From Corynebacterium sp. (lineage in GTDB: Bacteria > Actinomycetota > Actinomycetes > Mycobacteriales > Mycobacteriaceae), in the NCBI RefSeq assembly GCF_022712275.1, contig NZ_JALAGU010000051.1, forward strand, positions 1-64,000: 64,000 nucleotides of DNA, written 5' to 3'. The notes beneath the pieces are model-generated. The model saw only the letters and a list, made by a program, of their open reading frames with translations, was not told where the DNA came from and did no database searches. Below, piece after piece: positions 16,389 to 24,474 of the stretch. Numbering within the stretch: position 1 is the first letter of the stretch; every line of letters starts with the position of its first letter. Position numbers and translations under genes: made by a program.

Positions 16389-16486
16389 GAAACGGTGGTC
16401 CTTCCGGTCGGAGAGTAACTGTGACTGACCTCACGATGTTGCCGACGAAAGTACACCGTTGCTCTGCCGGGCGCCACCGTCATCCG

Positions 16487-16492
16487 TAGCCT
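16487..16492 (+). promoter_or_regulatory. -10 hexamer TAGCCT for a leaderless PBP transcript
   Basis: TAGCCT is followed by exactly six nucleotides and the ATG at 16499, with no Shine-Dalgarno in between. Confidence 0.4.
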
Positions 16493-16498
16493 GGCCCC

Positions 16499-18259
16499 AT
16501 GTCTCTGCTGACCCGGTCCCCCGCGTCCCTCGCCGCAGCCGCCGTACTCACGGTCTCCGCGGTGGCCCTCTCCGGTTGCTCGATGCCGTGGACGGATTCC
16601 CCGACCGACAGATTCCTCTCCGCGGTCAACGAGGGGAACTGGGCGGACGCCGCCTCCGACACCACCGATCCGGAAGCCGCGGAAGCGTGGCTGACCGGCA
16701 TGGAGGAGTCCATCGGCGAGACGACCCTCCACCTCGACAACGACGACGGCTCCACCACCGCCACCTGGACCGTCCCCGCCGGTGACGAAGTGACCTCCAC
16801 CGGCACCCTGTCCACCGGCGACAGTGACAAGGTCGCCTGGGACCCGACGCTGTTCTCCGACGATCTCACCGCAGACTCGACCCTCACCTATTCCGACGAC
16901 CGGAACTACGGACTGCAGGTCCTCGACCGCCGCAACGACCCCCAGCTGTCCTGGACACCGGTCACCGTGGTCACCGCCACCGACGAGACCGACCTCAACG
17001 CCGTGGCGGACGCCGTGCGTCCCGCGATCCCGGACTTCGACACCGCCGACGCCGAAGCGCAGATCAGCGATGCCGACGGAGAAGTGGCCCTGTTCTCCCT
17101 GCGCGCCGAGGACTGGGACAGGGTGAAGGACGCCATGACCGGCCTCCCCGGCGTCTCGACCCGTGAGGACGGACGCCTGCTGCCGGCCTCGGCGTCCTCC
17201 TCCCCACTCGACGGCGGCCTCACCGACTACTGGACCGAGAAACTCGACGACACCGCCGGCTGGACCCTCGCGGTCGCCGACGCCGAAGGCACTCCGGCCA
17301 CGGTGCTCGGCCAGAAGGACGCCGACCAGGTCGATCCGGTCCACACCACCATGGACCTCGGCATGCAGGCCGCGGCGAACCGTGTGCTCGACGGGGTGGA
17401 CCAGCCCGCATCCATCGTCGCCATGTCGGTCTCCACCGGCGGAGTCCTCGCCGTCGCCCAGAACGACGCCGCCTCCGCTGAGGGCACACCGGCACTCACC
17501 GGGCTTTTCCCGCCCGGATCGACATTCAAGACAGTCACCACCTCAGCCGCCCTGGCCCGCGGCACCGTCCACGCCGATGACACGGTCTCCTGCCCGGCGA
17601 GTGTCGATGTCGACGGTCGCACGATCCCCAACGACCACGACTTCGAACTCGGCGAGGTGCCGCTGCACACCGCCTTCGCACAGTCGTGCAATACGACCCA
17701 GGCACTGATCTCCCGTGACCTGGAGCCCGATGACCTGAAGAACACCGCGGCACAGTACGGCCTCGGTGTGGACTTCGACGCCCCGGGCATGACCTCGGTC
17801 ACCGGCTCGGTGCCGACCACCGACCAGGGTGCCGCCCGGGTGGAGTCCGCCATCGGGCAGGGCGAGGTCGTCGCCTCCCCCTTCGGCCTGGCACTGATGG
17901 AGGCCTCGGTCGCCAACGGCGGAACGATGGTCACCCCGTCCCTGGTCACCGGGGAGAAGACGGAAGCTGACCAGTCTCCGGAGCCGATGGATCCGGCGGT
18001 GGTCGAGTCACTGCGGTCGATGATGCGGGAGACCGTGGAATCGGGCACGGCGTCCCAGCTCAGTGACATCGACGGGCTCGGCGGCAAGACCGGCACCGCC
18101 GAGGTCGACGGCGGCCCGGCCCACGGGTGGTTCGTCGGCGTGGTCGGCGACGTCGCCTTCTGCACCTTCATCTCCGGGGCAGACTCCTCCACCCCGGCCG
18201 TGGACCTTTCGGGCGAGTTCCTGCGCGACGAGGCCCTGTCGGAGGTCACCACACAGTAG
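16499..18259 (+). CDS. class B penicillin-binding lipoprotein (transpeptidase)
   Basis: The predicted protein has 586 residues. A lipoprotein signal ends in LSGC (Cys27), so it is anchored to the outer face of the membrane. Residues ~35-150 look like the NTF2-like MecA_N domain (FLSAVNEGNWADAASDTTDP), followed by a dimerisation region. The transpeptidase domain carries the three penicillin-binding motifs: S341-T-F-K344 in PGSTFKT, S396-C-N in QSCNTTQ and K530-T-G in GGKTGTAE. It should cross-link peptidoglycan and be a beta-lactam target. The gene is divergent from the MetX-like gene and is followed 62 bp later by a META lipoprotein. Confidence 0.92.
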   Translation: MSLLTRSPASLAAAAVLTVSAVALSGCSMPWTDSPTDRFLSAVNEGNWADAASDTTDPEAAEAWLTGMEESIGETTLHLDNDDGSTTATWTVPAGDEVTSTGTLSTGDSDKVAWDPTLFSDDLTADSTLTYSDDRNYGLQVLDRRNDPQLSWTPVTVVTATDETDLNAVADAVRPAIPDFDTADAEAQISDADGEVALFSLRAEDWDRVKDAMTGLPGVSTREDGRLLPASASSSPLDGGLTDYWTEKLDDTAGWTLAVADAEGTPATVLGQKDADQVDPVHTTMDLGMQAAANRVLDGVDQPASIVAMSVSTGGVLAVAQNDAASAEGTPALTGLFPPGSTFKTVTTSAALARGTVHADDTVSCPASVDVDGRTIPNDHDFELGEVPLHTAFAQSCNTTQALISRDLEPDDLKNTAAQYGLGVDFDAPGMTSVTGSVPTTDQGAARVESAIGQGEVVASPFGLALMEASVANGGTMVTPSLVTGEKTEADQSPEPMDPAVVESLRSMMRETVESGTASQLSDIDGLGGKTGTAEVDGGPAHGWFVGVVGDVAFCTFISGADSSTPAVDLSGEFLRDEALSEVTTQ

Positions 18260-18321
18260 ACGTCCGGCGGAGTCAGAAGACATGGCAGGGGACATGGCAC
18301 AGAACATGGCAGAGTAGAAGC

Positions 18322-18900
18322 ATGAACAGACGTCTTCTGACCGCACTGCCCGCCGTCACGCTGGCGGTGTCCCTCGCCGCGTGCAGCGACTCCGACGACG
18401 ATGCGGCGGAGAGCAACACAACCACCACAGCGACCACCAGCTCAGCGGCAGATGACAGTTCAGCTGCGGCACCGACGTCACCGAGTGCGGTACAGCCGGA
18501 GGAATCCACCGGCGAAGCACCCGACGACAACACAGAGGAGCCCATGACCATGCCCGGACACCCCGACATCCCGATCGTCCCCGGTACCGCGGATGCCTAC
18601 ACCGGCTCCTGGCGTGACCCGGACGGCGGCGCACTGGTCACCTTCGCCGATGACGGCAGTCTGACCGGTACGGACGGTTGCAACCGCTTCGTGGCGAAGT
18701 GGGCGCTGGACTCCGGGTCCGGTGGCGAAGGGTCAATGGCCACCGTGGAGCCCTTCGCCACCACGATGATGGCCTGCTCCGGCCCGTGGAGCGCCTGGAT
18801 CCTGTCGATGCACGAGGTGCATCATGAGGGGGACCACCTCTCGGTGACCAACGAGGGCGGCATCGAACTGGGTGAGCTGATCCCCGCAGACCCCGCGTGA
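18322..18900 (+). CDS. META-domain lipoprotein
   Basis: The predicted protein has 192 residues. The lipobox SLAAC (Cys21) predicts lipid anchoring; a Ser/Thr/acidic low-complexity linker follows to ~90. The META-like domain then has YTGSWRDPDGGALVTF, TGTDGCNRFVAKW, TTMMACSGPWSAWI and a C-terminal strand. META domains are often found in heat-shock (HslJ) and secreted proteins of unclear function. The GTG start of the HAD gene overlaps the TGA stop (GTGA), indicating translational coupling. Three ACATGGCA units occur in the 62 bp before the gene. A second META protein lies at 22614. Confidence 0.75.
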   Translation: MNRRLLTALPAVTLAVSLAACSDSDDDAAESNTTTTATTSSAADDSSAAAPTSPSAVQPEESTGEAPDDNTEEPMTMPGHPDIPIVPGTADAYTGSWRDPDGGALVTFADDGSLTGTDGCNRFVAKWALDSGSGGEGSMATVEPFATTMMACSGPWSAWILSMHEVHHEGDHLSVTNEGGIELGELIPADPA

Positions 18901-19748
18901 GCGACCTGACCGACGGTGCACGCCCGGCACCCCGGCTCATCGCCACCGACCTCGACCGCACCCTGCTCGACAGTGCCGGCGGGGTGAGTCCGCGAACCCG
19001 GGAGGCACTTGACGCCGCGGCGTCCGCCGGGATCCACGTCGTCCCCGCTACCGCCCGCAATCCGGTGGGACTGCGGCACCTCCAGCCGATCCTCGGCTTC
19101 GACCAGTGGGCGCTGTGCAGCAACGGTGCCTTCGGGGTACACCTCACCACCCGTGAACTGCTCTTCTCCGATGAGGTCCCGGCCGAGGTCATCGCACGGT
19201 TCGTCACGGTACTCGATGCCGCCGTGCCGGGGGTCCGCTATGCCGCGGTCCGGGAGGGCGGGGAGCGCTTCGTCGCCCAGGACGGGTACGCCGATCTGGC
19301 GACCTTCTCCGACCACAAGCGCGACCCCTCGACGATGCACGGTGAGACCCTCGACGTCGTCACCGGGGAGTCCGCACTGAAACTGGTATTCCGGCACGAG
19401 ACTCTCGGAAGCCCGGATCTCTACGCGATCACCCGCGGGCTGGCGGACTCCGGTGAACTGGACAGCGGTCAGTTCGAGATGACGCTGTCCGGCGCTCCGT
19501 TCGTCGAGGTCATGGCCGCGGGAGTGTCCAAGGCCTCCGGCCTGGCGCAGCTGTGCACCCGGTTGGGTGTGGACCGCTCCGAGGTGCTGGCCTTCGGAGA
19601 CGGGCTCAACGACCGGGAGATGCTCGCCTGGGCCGGCCACGGGGTCGCCGTCGCCAATGCCGAGGACGTGGTGAAGGACGTCGCCGACGAGCTCACCACC
19701 TCCAATGACGATGACGGCGTCGCCCGGATCATCGAGTCCCTGCTCTGA
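18897..19748 (+). CDS. HAD-superfamily phosphatase (Cof/IIB type)
   Basis: The predicted protein has 283 residues. Motif I LIATDLDRTLLDSAGG carries the catalytic aspartates. The cap of the IIB type lies in the middle (residues ~85-190). Motif III is VSKASGL and motif IV is VLAFGDGLNDREMLAWAGHG. These enzymes dephosphorylate sugar phosphates, FMN or PLP in the cytosol. The start is GTG 18897, overlapping the upstream stop by four bases. It converges with the MocR gene; the two coding regions overlap by 20 bp at their 3' ends. Confidence 0.87.
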   Translation: MSDLTDGARPAPRLIATDLDRTLLDSAGGVSPRTREALDAAASAGIHVVPATARNPVGLRHLQPILGFDQWALCSNGAFGVHLTTRELLFSDEVPAEVIARFVTVLDAAVPGVRYAAVREGGERFVAQDGYADLATFSDHKRDPSTMHGETLDVVTGESALKLVFRHETLGSPDLYAITRGLADSGELDSGQFEMTLSGAPFVEVMAAGVSKASGLAQLCTRLGVDRSEVLAFGDGLNDREMLAWAGHGVAVANAEDVVKDVADELTTSNDDDGVARIIESLL

Positions 19749-21189
19749 GCTGTTCCCTCAGCACCTCCCCGAGGATCTGCACGGCCTCGCCGTAGCGTCC
19801 GGGCTCCGGGCCAGCGAAGTTCAGCCGCAGGAACCGGCCGGTCGGCTCGCTCGGGAAGAGATCGTCGCCACCGGCGATGATCACGCCCCGGGCTTCACAG
19901 CCGGTGACGAGCCGGACGAGGTCCGTCGCGTCCGGTAGTCGCAGCCACAGGTTCAGGCCACCGGTGGGCACCGCGGTCAGCTCCGCCTCGGGAAGATGCG
20001 TCCTCACCGCGGTGACCAGCAGGTCCCGCCGGTGTGCGAGACGGTCCGGCAGCGTCCTGAGGTGACTGCGCCAGGCGGGCGTCCCGAGGACGTCAAGGGC
20101 CGCGGCCTGGAGCAGCGGGGAGACGTACATCGCCGAGGCGCCGACGTTGCCGAGGATCCGCTCGCGCACCGGACCACGGGCGATGACCGCGCCGACCCGT
20201 AGCGCCGGAGACAGTGACTTCGACAGGGAGCGCAGGTAGATCACCCGGCCGGAGTCGTCACCGGCGGCCATCGGTGACAGGGACGCCGCCGCGCCGTCGA
20301 TCGCGAAGTCCCTCGCCCAGTCGTCTTCGACAAGGAAGGCGCCGTGCCGTGCGACGACCTCGAGGATGCGGCTCCTGGTCTCCGGGGACCACACCGCCCC
20401 TGTCGGGTTGGTGAACCTCGGCTGGGCGTAGAACAGCCGCGCCCCGGTCCTGGCGAAAATGCGGTCCAGATCGGTCGGATCGGGGCCGTCGGGGCCCGTG
20501 GGCAGCGGAACCATCCGGACGCCGGTCTGCCGTCCGGTGAGTACCGCGCCCCAGTAGGTCGGAGATTCCAGCACCACCGGCTCACCTGGTCCGGAAACTG
20601 CACGGAAGATCGCCGAGAGCCCCGACTGTGTGCCCGGCAGCACCGTGACATCCGTGGCGGTGACCGGTGTGACGCCAGGTGGGGTCTGTGCAGCGAGGTC
20701 CTGGGCGAACCAGTTTCGCAGTTCCTGCAGGCCGGCACGCGGCGCGGCAGTCACCGCGGCGTCCGACCGGGCAGCACGCCCCAGGGCCTGCCGGACCGCT
20801 TTCTCGGGCAGGAGGTCCCGGCCCGGGTATCCGTTGTGCAGCGCCACCGCGTCCACCGGGGTAGGACGCAGCACCCCGGAGGCAGGAGTGGACCGGAGCC
20901 CACCAGGTACCCGCCCGGCAGTCTCCCCCAGTGCCCCGACCTGCCAGGAGAAGTCGGTCGGGCGGACGCGTCGGGTCTCCGATGCCGAGGCGATGAAGGT
21001 GCCGACCCCGGGGCGGGTCTCGACAAGGCCTTCAGCGGTGAGGGCGCGCAGTGCCTCCTGGACGGTCACCGGGCCGAGTCCGTGTTCTTTCGCCAGGGCC
21101 CGGGTGGAGGGCAGGCGGGTGCCCGGTGCGCGTCCGGCGATCCAGGTGTGGAGTTCTGCGGTCAGTCGCGAACTGCTACTGTCAGACAT
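19729..21189 (-). CDS. MocR-type GntR/aminotransferase-fold transcriptional regulator
   Basis: The predicted protein has 486 residues. Residues ~8-70 are a GntR winged helix (LPSTRALAKEHGLGPVTVQE, ALTAEGLVETRPGVGTF). Residues ~110-480 have the fold type I aminotransferase domain, with VLPGTQSGLSAIFRAV, the PLP region FYAQPRFTNPTGAVW and YLRSLSKSLSPALRVG containing the PLP lysine. MocR proteins use PLP as an effector and control B6 or amino-acid genes. The start ATG 21189 overlaps the divergent alaT start by two bases. Its promoter has TATCAT eight nucleotides upstream of ATG, overlapped by a 10-bp palindrome (21201-21210), so autoregulation is likely. Confidence 0.88.
   Translation of the reverse strand: MSDSSSSRLTAELHTWIAGRAPGTRLPSTRALAKEHGLGPVTVQEALRALTAEGLVETRPGVGTFIASASETRRVRPTDFSWQVGALGETAGRVPGGLRSTPASGVLRPTPVDAVALHNGYPGRDLLPEKAVRQALGRAARSDAAVTAAPRAGLQELRNWFAQDLAAQTPPGVTPVTATDVTVLPGTQSGLSAIFRAVSGPGEPVVLESPTYWGAVLTGRQTGVRMVPLPTGPDGPDPTDLDRIFARTGARLFYAQPRFTNPTGAVWSPETRSRILEVVARHGAFLVEDDWARDFAIDGAAASLSPMAAGDDSGRVIYLRSLSKSLSPALRVGAVIARGPVRERILGNVGASAMYVSPLLQAAALDVLGTPAWRSHLRTLPDRLAHRRDLLVTAVRTHLPEAELTAVPTGGLNLWLRLPDATDLVRLVTGCEARGVIIAGGDDLFPSEPTGRFLRLNFAGPEPGRYGEAVQILGEVLREQLRAGTR
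21177..21182 (+). promoter_or_regulatory. -10 hexamer TACTGT for a leaderless alaT transcript
   Basis: TACTGT lies five nucleotides before the alaT ATG (21188) inside the MocR coding start region. No Shine-Dalgarno is present, so transcript and translation start should coincide. Confidence 0.4.
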
Positions 21190-22471
21190 GAGAAACCATG
21201 ATAGCGCTATTGCAAATGGCGCAGAACCGCTACTGCGCCCGGTACGGCAGTCCTCGAAACTCCGCAACGTCCTCTACGAGATCCGTGGGCCGGTGGCCGA
21301 CCGTGCCACCGCTTTGGAGCGCGAGGGCGCGGATATCCTCAAGCTCAACATCGGCAACCCCCAGCCGTTCGGGTTCACCGCTCCCCCGTCGATCGTGGAG
21401 CGCATGGCACACACTCTCGACGTCTCCCACGGTTACTCGGACTCCCGCGGACTGCCGGAGGCGGTGGAGGCCGTCATCTCCCGCTACGCCGCCGCCCCGG
21501 ACTTCCCGGAGCTCGACCGCGACCAGGTGTTCCTCGGCAACGGGGTCTCCGAACTGATCACCATGACCTGCCAGGCACTGGTGGACACCGGCGACGAGAT
21601 CCTCGTCCCGGCTCCTGACTACCCGCTGTGGACCGCCATGGTCACCCTCGCCGGCGGCACTGCCGTGCACTACAGGTGTGACGGGTCCGATGACTGGAAC
21701 CCGGATCTCGCCGACATGGAGGCACGGATCACCGACCGGACCACGGCAATCGTGGTAATCAACCCGAACAACCCCACCGGTGCGGTCTATCCGCCACATA
21801 TCCTGCGCGGCATCGCAGACATCGCCCGGCGCCACTCCCTGACCCTGCTCGTCGATGAGATCTACGACGTCATCACCTATGACGACTCCACCCACACCCA
21901 TCTCGCCGCAGTCGCCCCCGACGTACTGACACTGACCTACTCAGGCCTGTCGAAGTCGAGCCGGTTGGCCGGCTACCGCGCCGGGTGGATGGTGGTGACC
22001 GGTCCGACGGAACACGCCGAGGACTTCCTCCACGGACTCAAACTCATGGCGTCCACCCGGCTGTGTGCGAATGTGCCGGGCCAGCAGGCGATCGTCGCCG
22101 CGCTGGGTGGTACCGAATCCGAGGAGGACGCCGACCTGTCGATCGGTGGGCTGACCGCCCCCGGTGGTCGACTGTGTCGCAGCCGGGACGTCGTGGCGTC
22201 CTCGTTGACCGCGATGGACGGGGTGAGCTGTGTGACGCCCCGCGGGGCGCTCTACGCCTTCCCACGGTTGGATCCGGAGATCCACCAGATCCGGGACGAC
22301 GAACAGCTGGTCATGGACCTTCTGGAGCGCGAGCATATCCTGCTGGTCCACGGCACCGGCTTCAACTGGCCCACCCCGGACCACCTGCGCATCGTACTGC
22401 TGCCTGAAGAGACCGTGCTGGGCACGGCAATGGAGCGCATGGGGAACTTTCTGGCGTCCTACCGGCAGTGA
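21188..22471 (+). CDS. alaT: alanine aminotransferase AlaT
   Basis: The predicted protein has 427 residues. It aligns along its length with corynebacterial and mycobacterial AlaT: SSKLRNVLYEIRGPVADRAT, LKLNIGNPQPFGF, FLGNGVSELITMTCQALVDT, VVINPNNPTGAVY, and YSGLSKSSRLAGYRAGW with the PLP lysine at residue 256, then GALYAFPRLDPE. The enzyme makes alanine from pyruvate using glutamate. The start codon overlaps that of the divergent MocR gene. A palindrome at +14 to +23 from the ATG could be the MocR site that controls both genes. It is transcribed alone, with a META gene 142 bp downstream. Confidence 0.92.
   Translation: MRNHDSAIANGAEPLLRPVRQSSKLRNVLYEIRGPVADRATALEREGADILKLNIGNPQPFGFTAPPSIVERMAHTLDVSHGYSDSRGLPEAVEAVISRYAAAPDFPELDRDQVFLGNGVSELITMTCQALVDTGDEILVPAPDYPLWTAMVTLAGGTAVHYRCDGSDDWNPDLADMEARITDRTTAIVVINPNNPTGAVYPPHILRGIADIARRHSLTLLVDEIYDVITYDDSTHTHLAAVAPDVLTLTYSGLSKSSRLAGYRAGWMVVTGPTEHAEDFLHGLKLMASTRLCANVPGQQAIVAALGGTESEEDADLSIGGLTAPGGRLCRSRDVVASSLTAMDGVSCVTPRGALYAFPRLDPEIHQIRDDEQLVMDLLEREHILLVHGTGFNWPTPDHLRIVLLPEETVLGTAMERMGNFLASYRQ
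21201..21210. promoter_or_regulatory. 10-bp palindrome ATAGCGCTAT, likely MocR operator
   Basis: A perfect palindrome sits between the -10 of the MocR gene and the alaT start, overlapping the TATCAT hexamer of the minus strand. It is the only symmetrical element in the divergent start region, where both transcripts begin within 25 bp. Confidence 0.5.
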
Positions 22472-22613
22472 CGTCGGCCTGCCCTCACCGATATGTGACA
22501 ATGGTTAACGATTCGCCGGGATACCGCGATAGCAGTAACTGAGACGTCGGTCACACCGGCATCCCGTGACCGGCGTCAACTGTCTCCGACCGCCATGAGG
22601 AGTGGCAGGAACA

Positions 22614-23054
22614 ATGACACACACCACCCATCCCCGACTTACCCGTCGGGTCGTCACCGGCACGGCCGCGGTCGTCGCCGCAGTGGGACTCGCCGGAGTC
22701 CCCGCAGCCACGGCCGCCCCCGCCCTGCCTGACGCCACCTCACCGCTTGCCGAGGGGTCACTGTCCTCGCTGCCGAGCCTCCAGTTCGCGGGACGTTGGG
22801 TCGACGTGAACCCGGCCGGCAACGGTGAGTTGACCTTCCACAACGGACGGGTCTCCGGCACCGACGGCTGCAACGGCATCGGCTCGACCTACACCGTCAC
22901 CGGCAACGTCGCCCACGTCAACCCGTTCATGTCCACCATGATCGCCTGCGACAACCAGTGGCTCGGCGGGGTCAAGACCGTCGACCACTTCGGCGTGGTC
23001 ATGGTCGTCCGCGGCCAGGACGGCCAGATCATCGGCCTGCTACGTCCGGCCTAG
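22614..23054 (+). CDS. secreted META-domain protein
   Basis: The predicted protein has 146 residues. A twin-arginine-containing signal (LTRRVVTGTAAVVAAVGLAG) ends near ATAAP, so the mature part is exported, possibly by Tat. The META-like domain follows: FAGRWVDVNPAGNGELTF, SGTDGCNGIGSTYTV and FMSTMIACDNQWLGG. The sequence is similar in plan to the lipoprotein at 18322, especially the TDGCN and M-ACxxxW motifs. ATG 22614 has GGCAGGA five nucleotides upstream; a GTG at 22602 is an alternative. A hairpin overlaps the stop codon. Confidence 0.75.
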   Translation: MTHTTHPRLTRRVVTGTAAVVAAVGLAGVPAATAAPALPDATSPLAEGSLSSLPSLQFAGRWVDVNPAGNGELTFHNGRVSGTDGCNGIGSTYTVTGNVAHVNPFMSTMIACDNQWLGGVKTVDHFGVVMVVRGQDGQIIGLLRPA

Positions 23055-23082
23055 ATCCCCGGCTCTGATCGCCCGGAGATCT
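23053..23082 (+). terminator. hairpin overlapping the stop of the META gene
   Basis: AGATCCCCGG (23053-23062) pairs with CCGGAGATCT (23073-23082) with one mismatch around a 10-nt loop. No clear T tract follows, so termination strength is uncertain. Confidence 0.45.
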
Positions 23083-23196
23083 ACCTTGCTCGCCGTGATC
23101 TGCCTTTACCGCAGGTCACGGCGGTTCATACTGTTTATCCGGTTCATGCGATGTAGCCCCGGGCGTGGCGGAACACTCCGGACCCTCAGCGTCACT

Positions 23197-23202
23197 TACG
23201 AT
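23197..23202 (+). promoter_or_regulatory. -10 hexamer TACGAT for a leaderless ThiD-like transcript
   Basis: TACGAT, six nucleotides, then ATG 23209; no Shine-Dalgarno. The same hexamer and spacing occur before the DUF4062 gene at 3795. Confidence 0.5.
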
Positions 23203-23208
23203 TGGCCT

Positions 23209-24012
23209 ATGTCTAACCCCCCCATCGCATTCGTCATCGCCGGTTCCGAAGCCACCGGCGGCGCCGGCATCCAGGTCGACCTGAAGACTTTCCAGCAGCT
23301 CGGCGTCTACGGCGTCGGTGCCCTGTCCTGCATCGTCGCCTTCGACCCGAACAACGGGTGGGGCCACCGCTTCCACCCGGTCGACCCGGAGCTCATCGCC
23401 GAACAGTTCGAGGCCGCTCTGGCCACCCACTCGGTCGAGAACATGAAGACCGCCAAGGTCGGCATGCTCGGTACTCCGGCGACCATCGAGATCGTCGCCG
23501 AGAAGCTCGCGGAGCGTTCCTGGGAGAACCTGGTCCTCGACCCGGTGCTGATCTGCAAGGGCCAGGAGCCCGGCGCGGCGCTGGACACCGACAACGCCCT
23601 CAAGGAGAAGGTCCTCCCGCTGGCCACCGTCGTCACCCCGAACGTCTTCGAATCCCAGAGCCTGTCCGGTATGGAACGCATCGAGACCGTCGAGGATCTC
23701 GAGGAGGCAGCCAAGCGCATCGGCGAGAAGGTCCCCTATGTGCTGGCCAAGGGTGGCGTCGAACTGCCGGGCGAGGACGCCGTGGATGTCCTCTGGGACG
23801 GCCACGAGATCACCCGGTTCGCCGTGCCGAAGGTCGGCGAGCAGCGCGTCTCCGGTGCCGGCTGCACCGTTGCCGCTGCGCTCACCGCGGAGCTGGCCAA
23901 GGGCAATGACGTCGCCACCGCCGTACACGTCGCCAAGGACCTCGTGACCCGCGGCATCGAGTACCGCGTGACCGCGAACACCCCGTTCGACACAGTCTGG
24001 CAGGGCGCGTAG
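23209..24012 (+). CDS. ThiD-family hydroxymethylpyrimidine/pyridoxal kinase
   Basis: The predicted protein has 267 residues of the ribokinase-like ThiD/PdxK fold. It has FVIAGSEATGGAGIQVDLKT for substrate binding, VYGVGALSCIVAFDP, AKVGMLGTPATIEIVAEKL, VVTPNVFESQSLSG, and the anion-hole and catalytic region RVSGAGCTVAAALTAEL (Gly-Ala-Gly-Cys). ThiD phosphorylates HMP and HMP-P, while the PdxK subgroup of this fold phosphorylates pyridoxal or pyridoxine. The thiamine operon has its own ThiD domain at 40335 and no riboswitch precedes this copy, so a vitamin B6 kinase is at least as likely. A strong terminator follows. Confidence 0.82.
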   Translation: MSNPPIAFVIAGSEATGGAGIQVDLKTFQQLGVYGVGALSCIVAFDPNNGWGHRFHPVDPELIAEQFEAALATHSVENMKTAKVGMLGTPATIEIVAEKLAERSWENLVLDPVLICKGQEPGAALDTDNALKEKVLPLATVVTPNVFESQSLSGMERIETVEDLEEAAKRIGEKVPYVLAKGGVELPGEDAVDVLWDGHEITRFAVPKVGEQRVSGAGCTVAAALTAELAKGNDVATAVHVAKDLVTRGIEYRVTANTPFDTVWQGA

Positions 24013-24027
24013 TCCCTTCCACTCTCC

Positions 24028-24084
24028 GACTCGGGCGCTCCAGACTGTTCTGGCTGTTCAGGACCACCCTGGAGCGCCCGAGTC
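24028..24084. terminator. long hairpin, bidirectional terminator
   Basis: A perfect 16-bp stem, 24028-24043 against 24069-24084 (GACTCGGGCGCTCCAG and its complement), encloses a 25-nt loop. It lies between the convergent ThiD-like gene and the decayed DUF2716 gene and can serve both. Confidence 0.7.
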
Positions 24085-24115
24085 ATGTGAGCGGCGGGTC
24101 GGCAATCGACAACAC

Positions 24116-24473
24116 TCAGAGAACCTGCCGCGCGGGAAGCCGGCTCGCGAGATCCGCACCCAGCGTTCCGACCAGATCGCACCCCCAGATGGTGAGTGAC
24201 TGCTGCCACGGATAGCCGAAGGTACCCCACCGCAGGTCACGGGTCATGTGCATGCAGTAGTCACCGTCCGGCCGCCTGCACAGCAGCGTAACCTGCCTCA
24301 TAGCGGGCCGGACCGACTCCGTAAAGAGGCGACAGACCGACGATCAGCGATCCGGCGGGAAGTCTGATCGCCGATGCCGAGCCGTCATAGAAGTTGGGAC
24401 GGAACTCGGAGCTCTCCTCGAACCGTTCCCAGAAAGGCGCGTCGTCCCTGATCTCCCGCCAGACGTCGGTCAC
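24116..24473 (-). pseudogene. DUF2716 protein, internally deleted and frameshifted
   Basis: The N-terminal part (from GTG 24473, TDVWREIRDDAPFWERFEES, ending at 24261) and the C-terminal part (RPDGDYCMHMTRDLRWGTFG, YPWQQSLTIWGCDLV, ending at 24116) are in different frames. Together they give the two ends of a DUF2716 protein, but the central section is missing, so an internal deletion with a frameshift has occurred. The GTG directly follows the stop of the DUF4261 gene, so it was the second gene of that operon. Confidence 0.65.
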
Positions 24474-24474
24474 C

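Noticed and set aside
18260..18321. Three ACATGGCA units between the PBP and META genes as a possible operator
   Set aside because: The units are imperfectly spaced, each contains an out-of-frame ATG and they have no symmetry; too weak to call a regulatory site.
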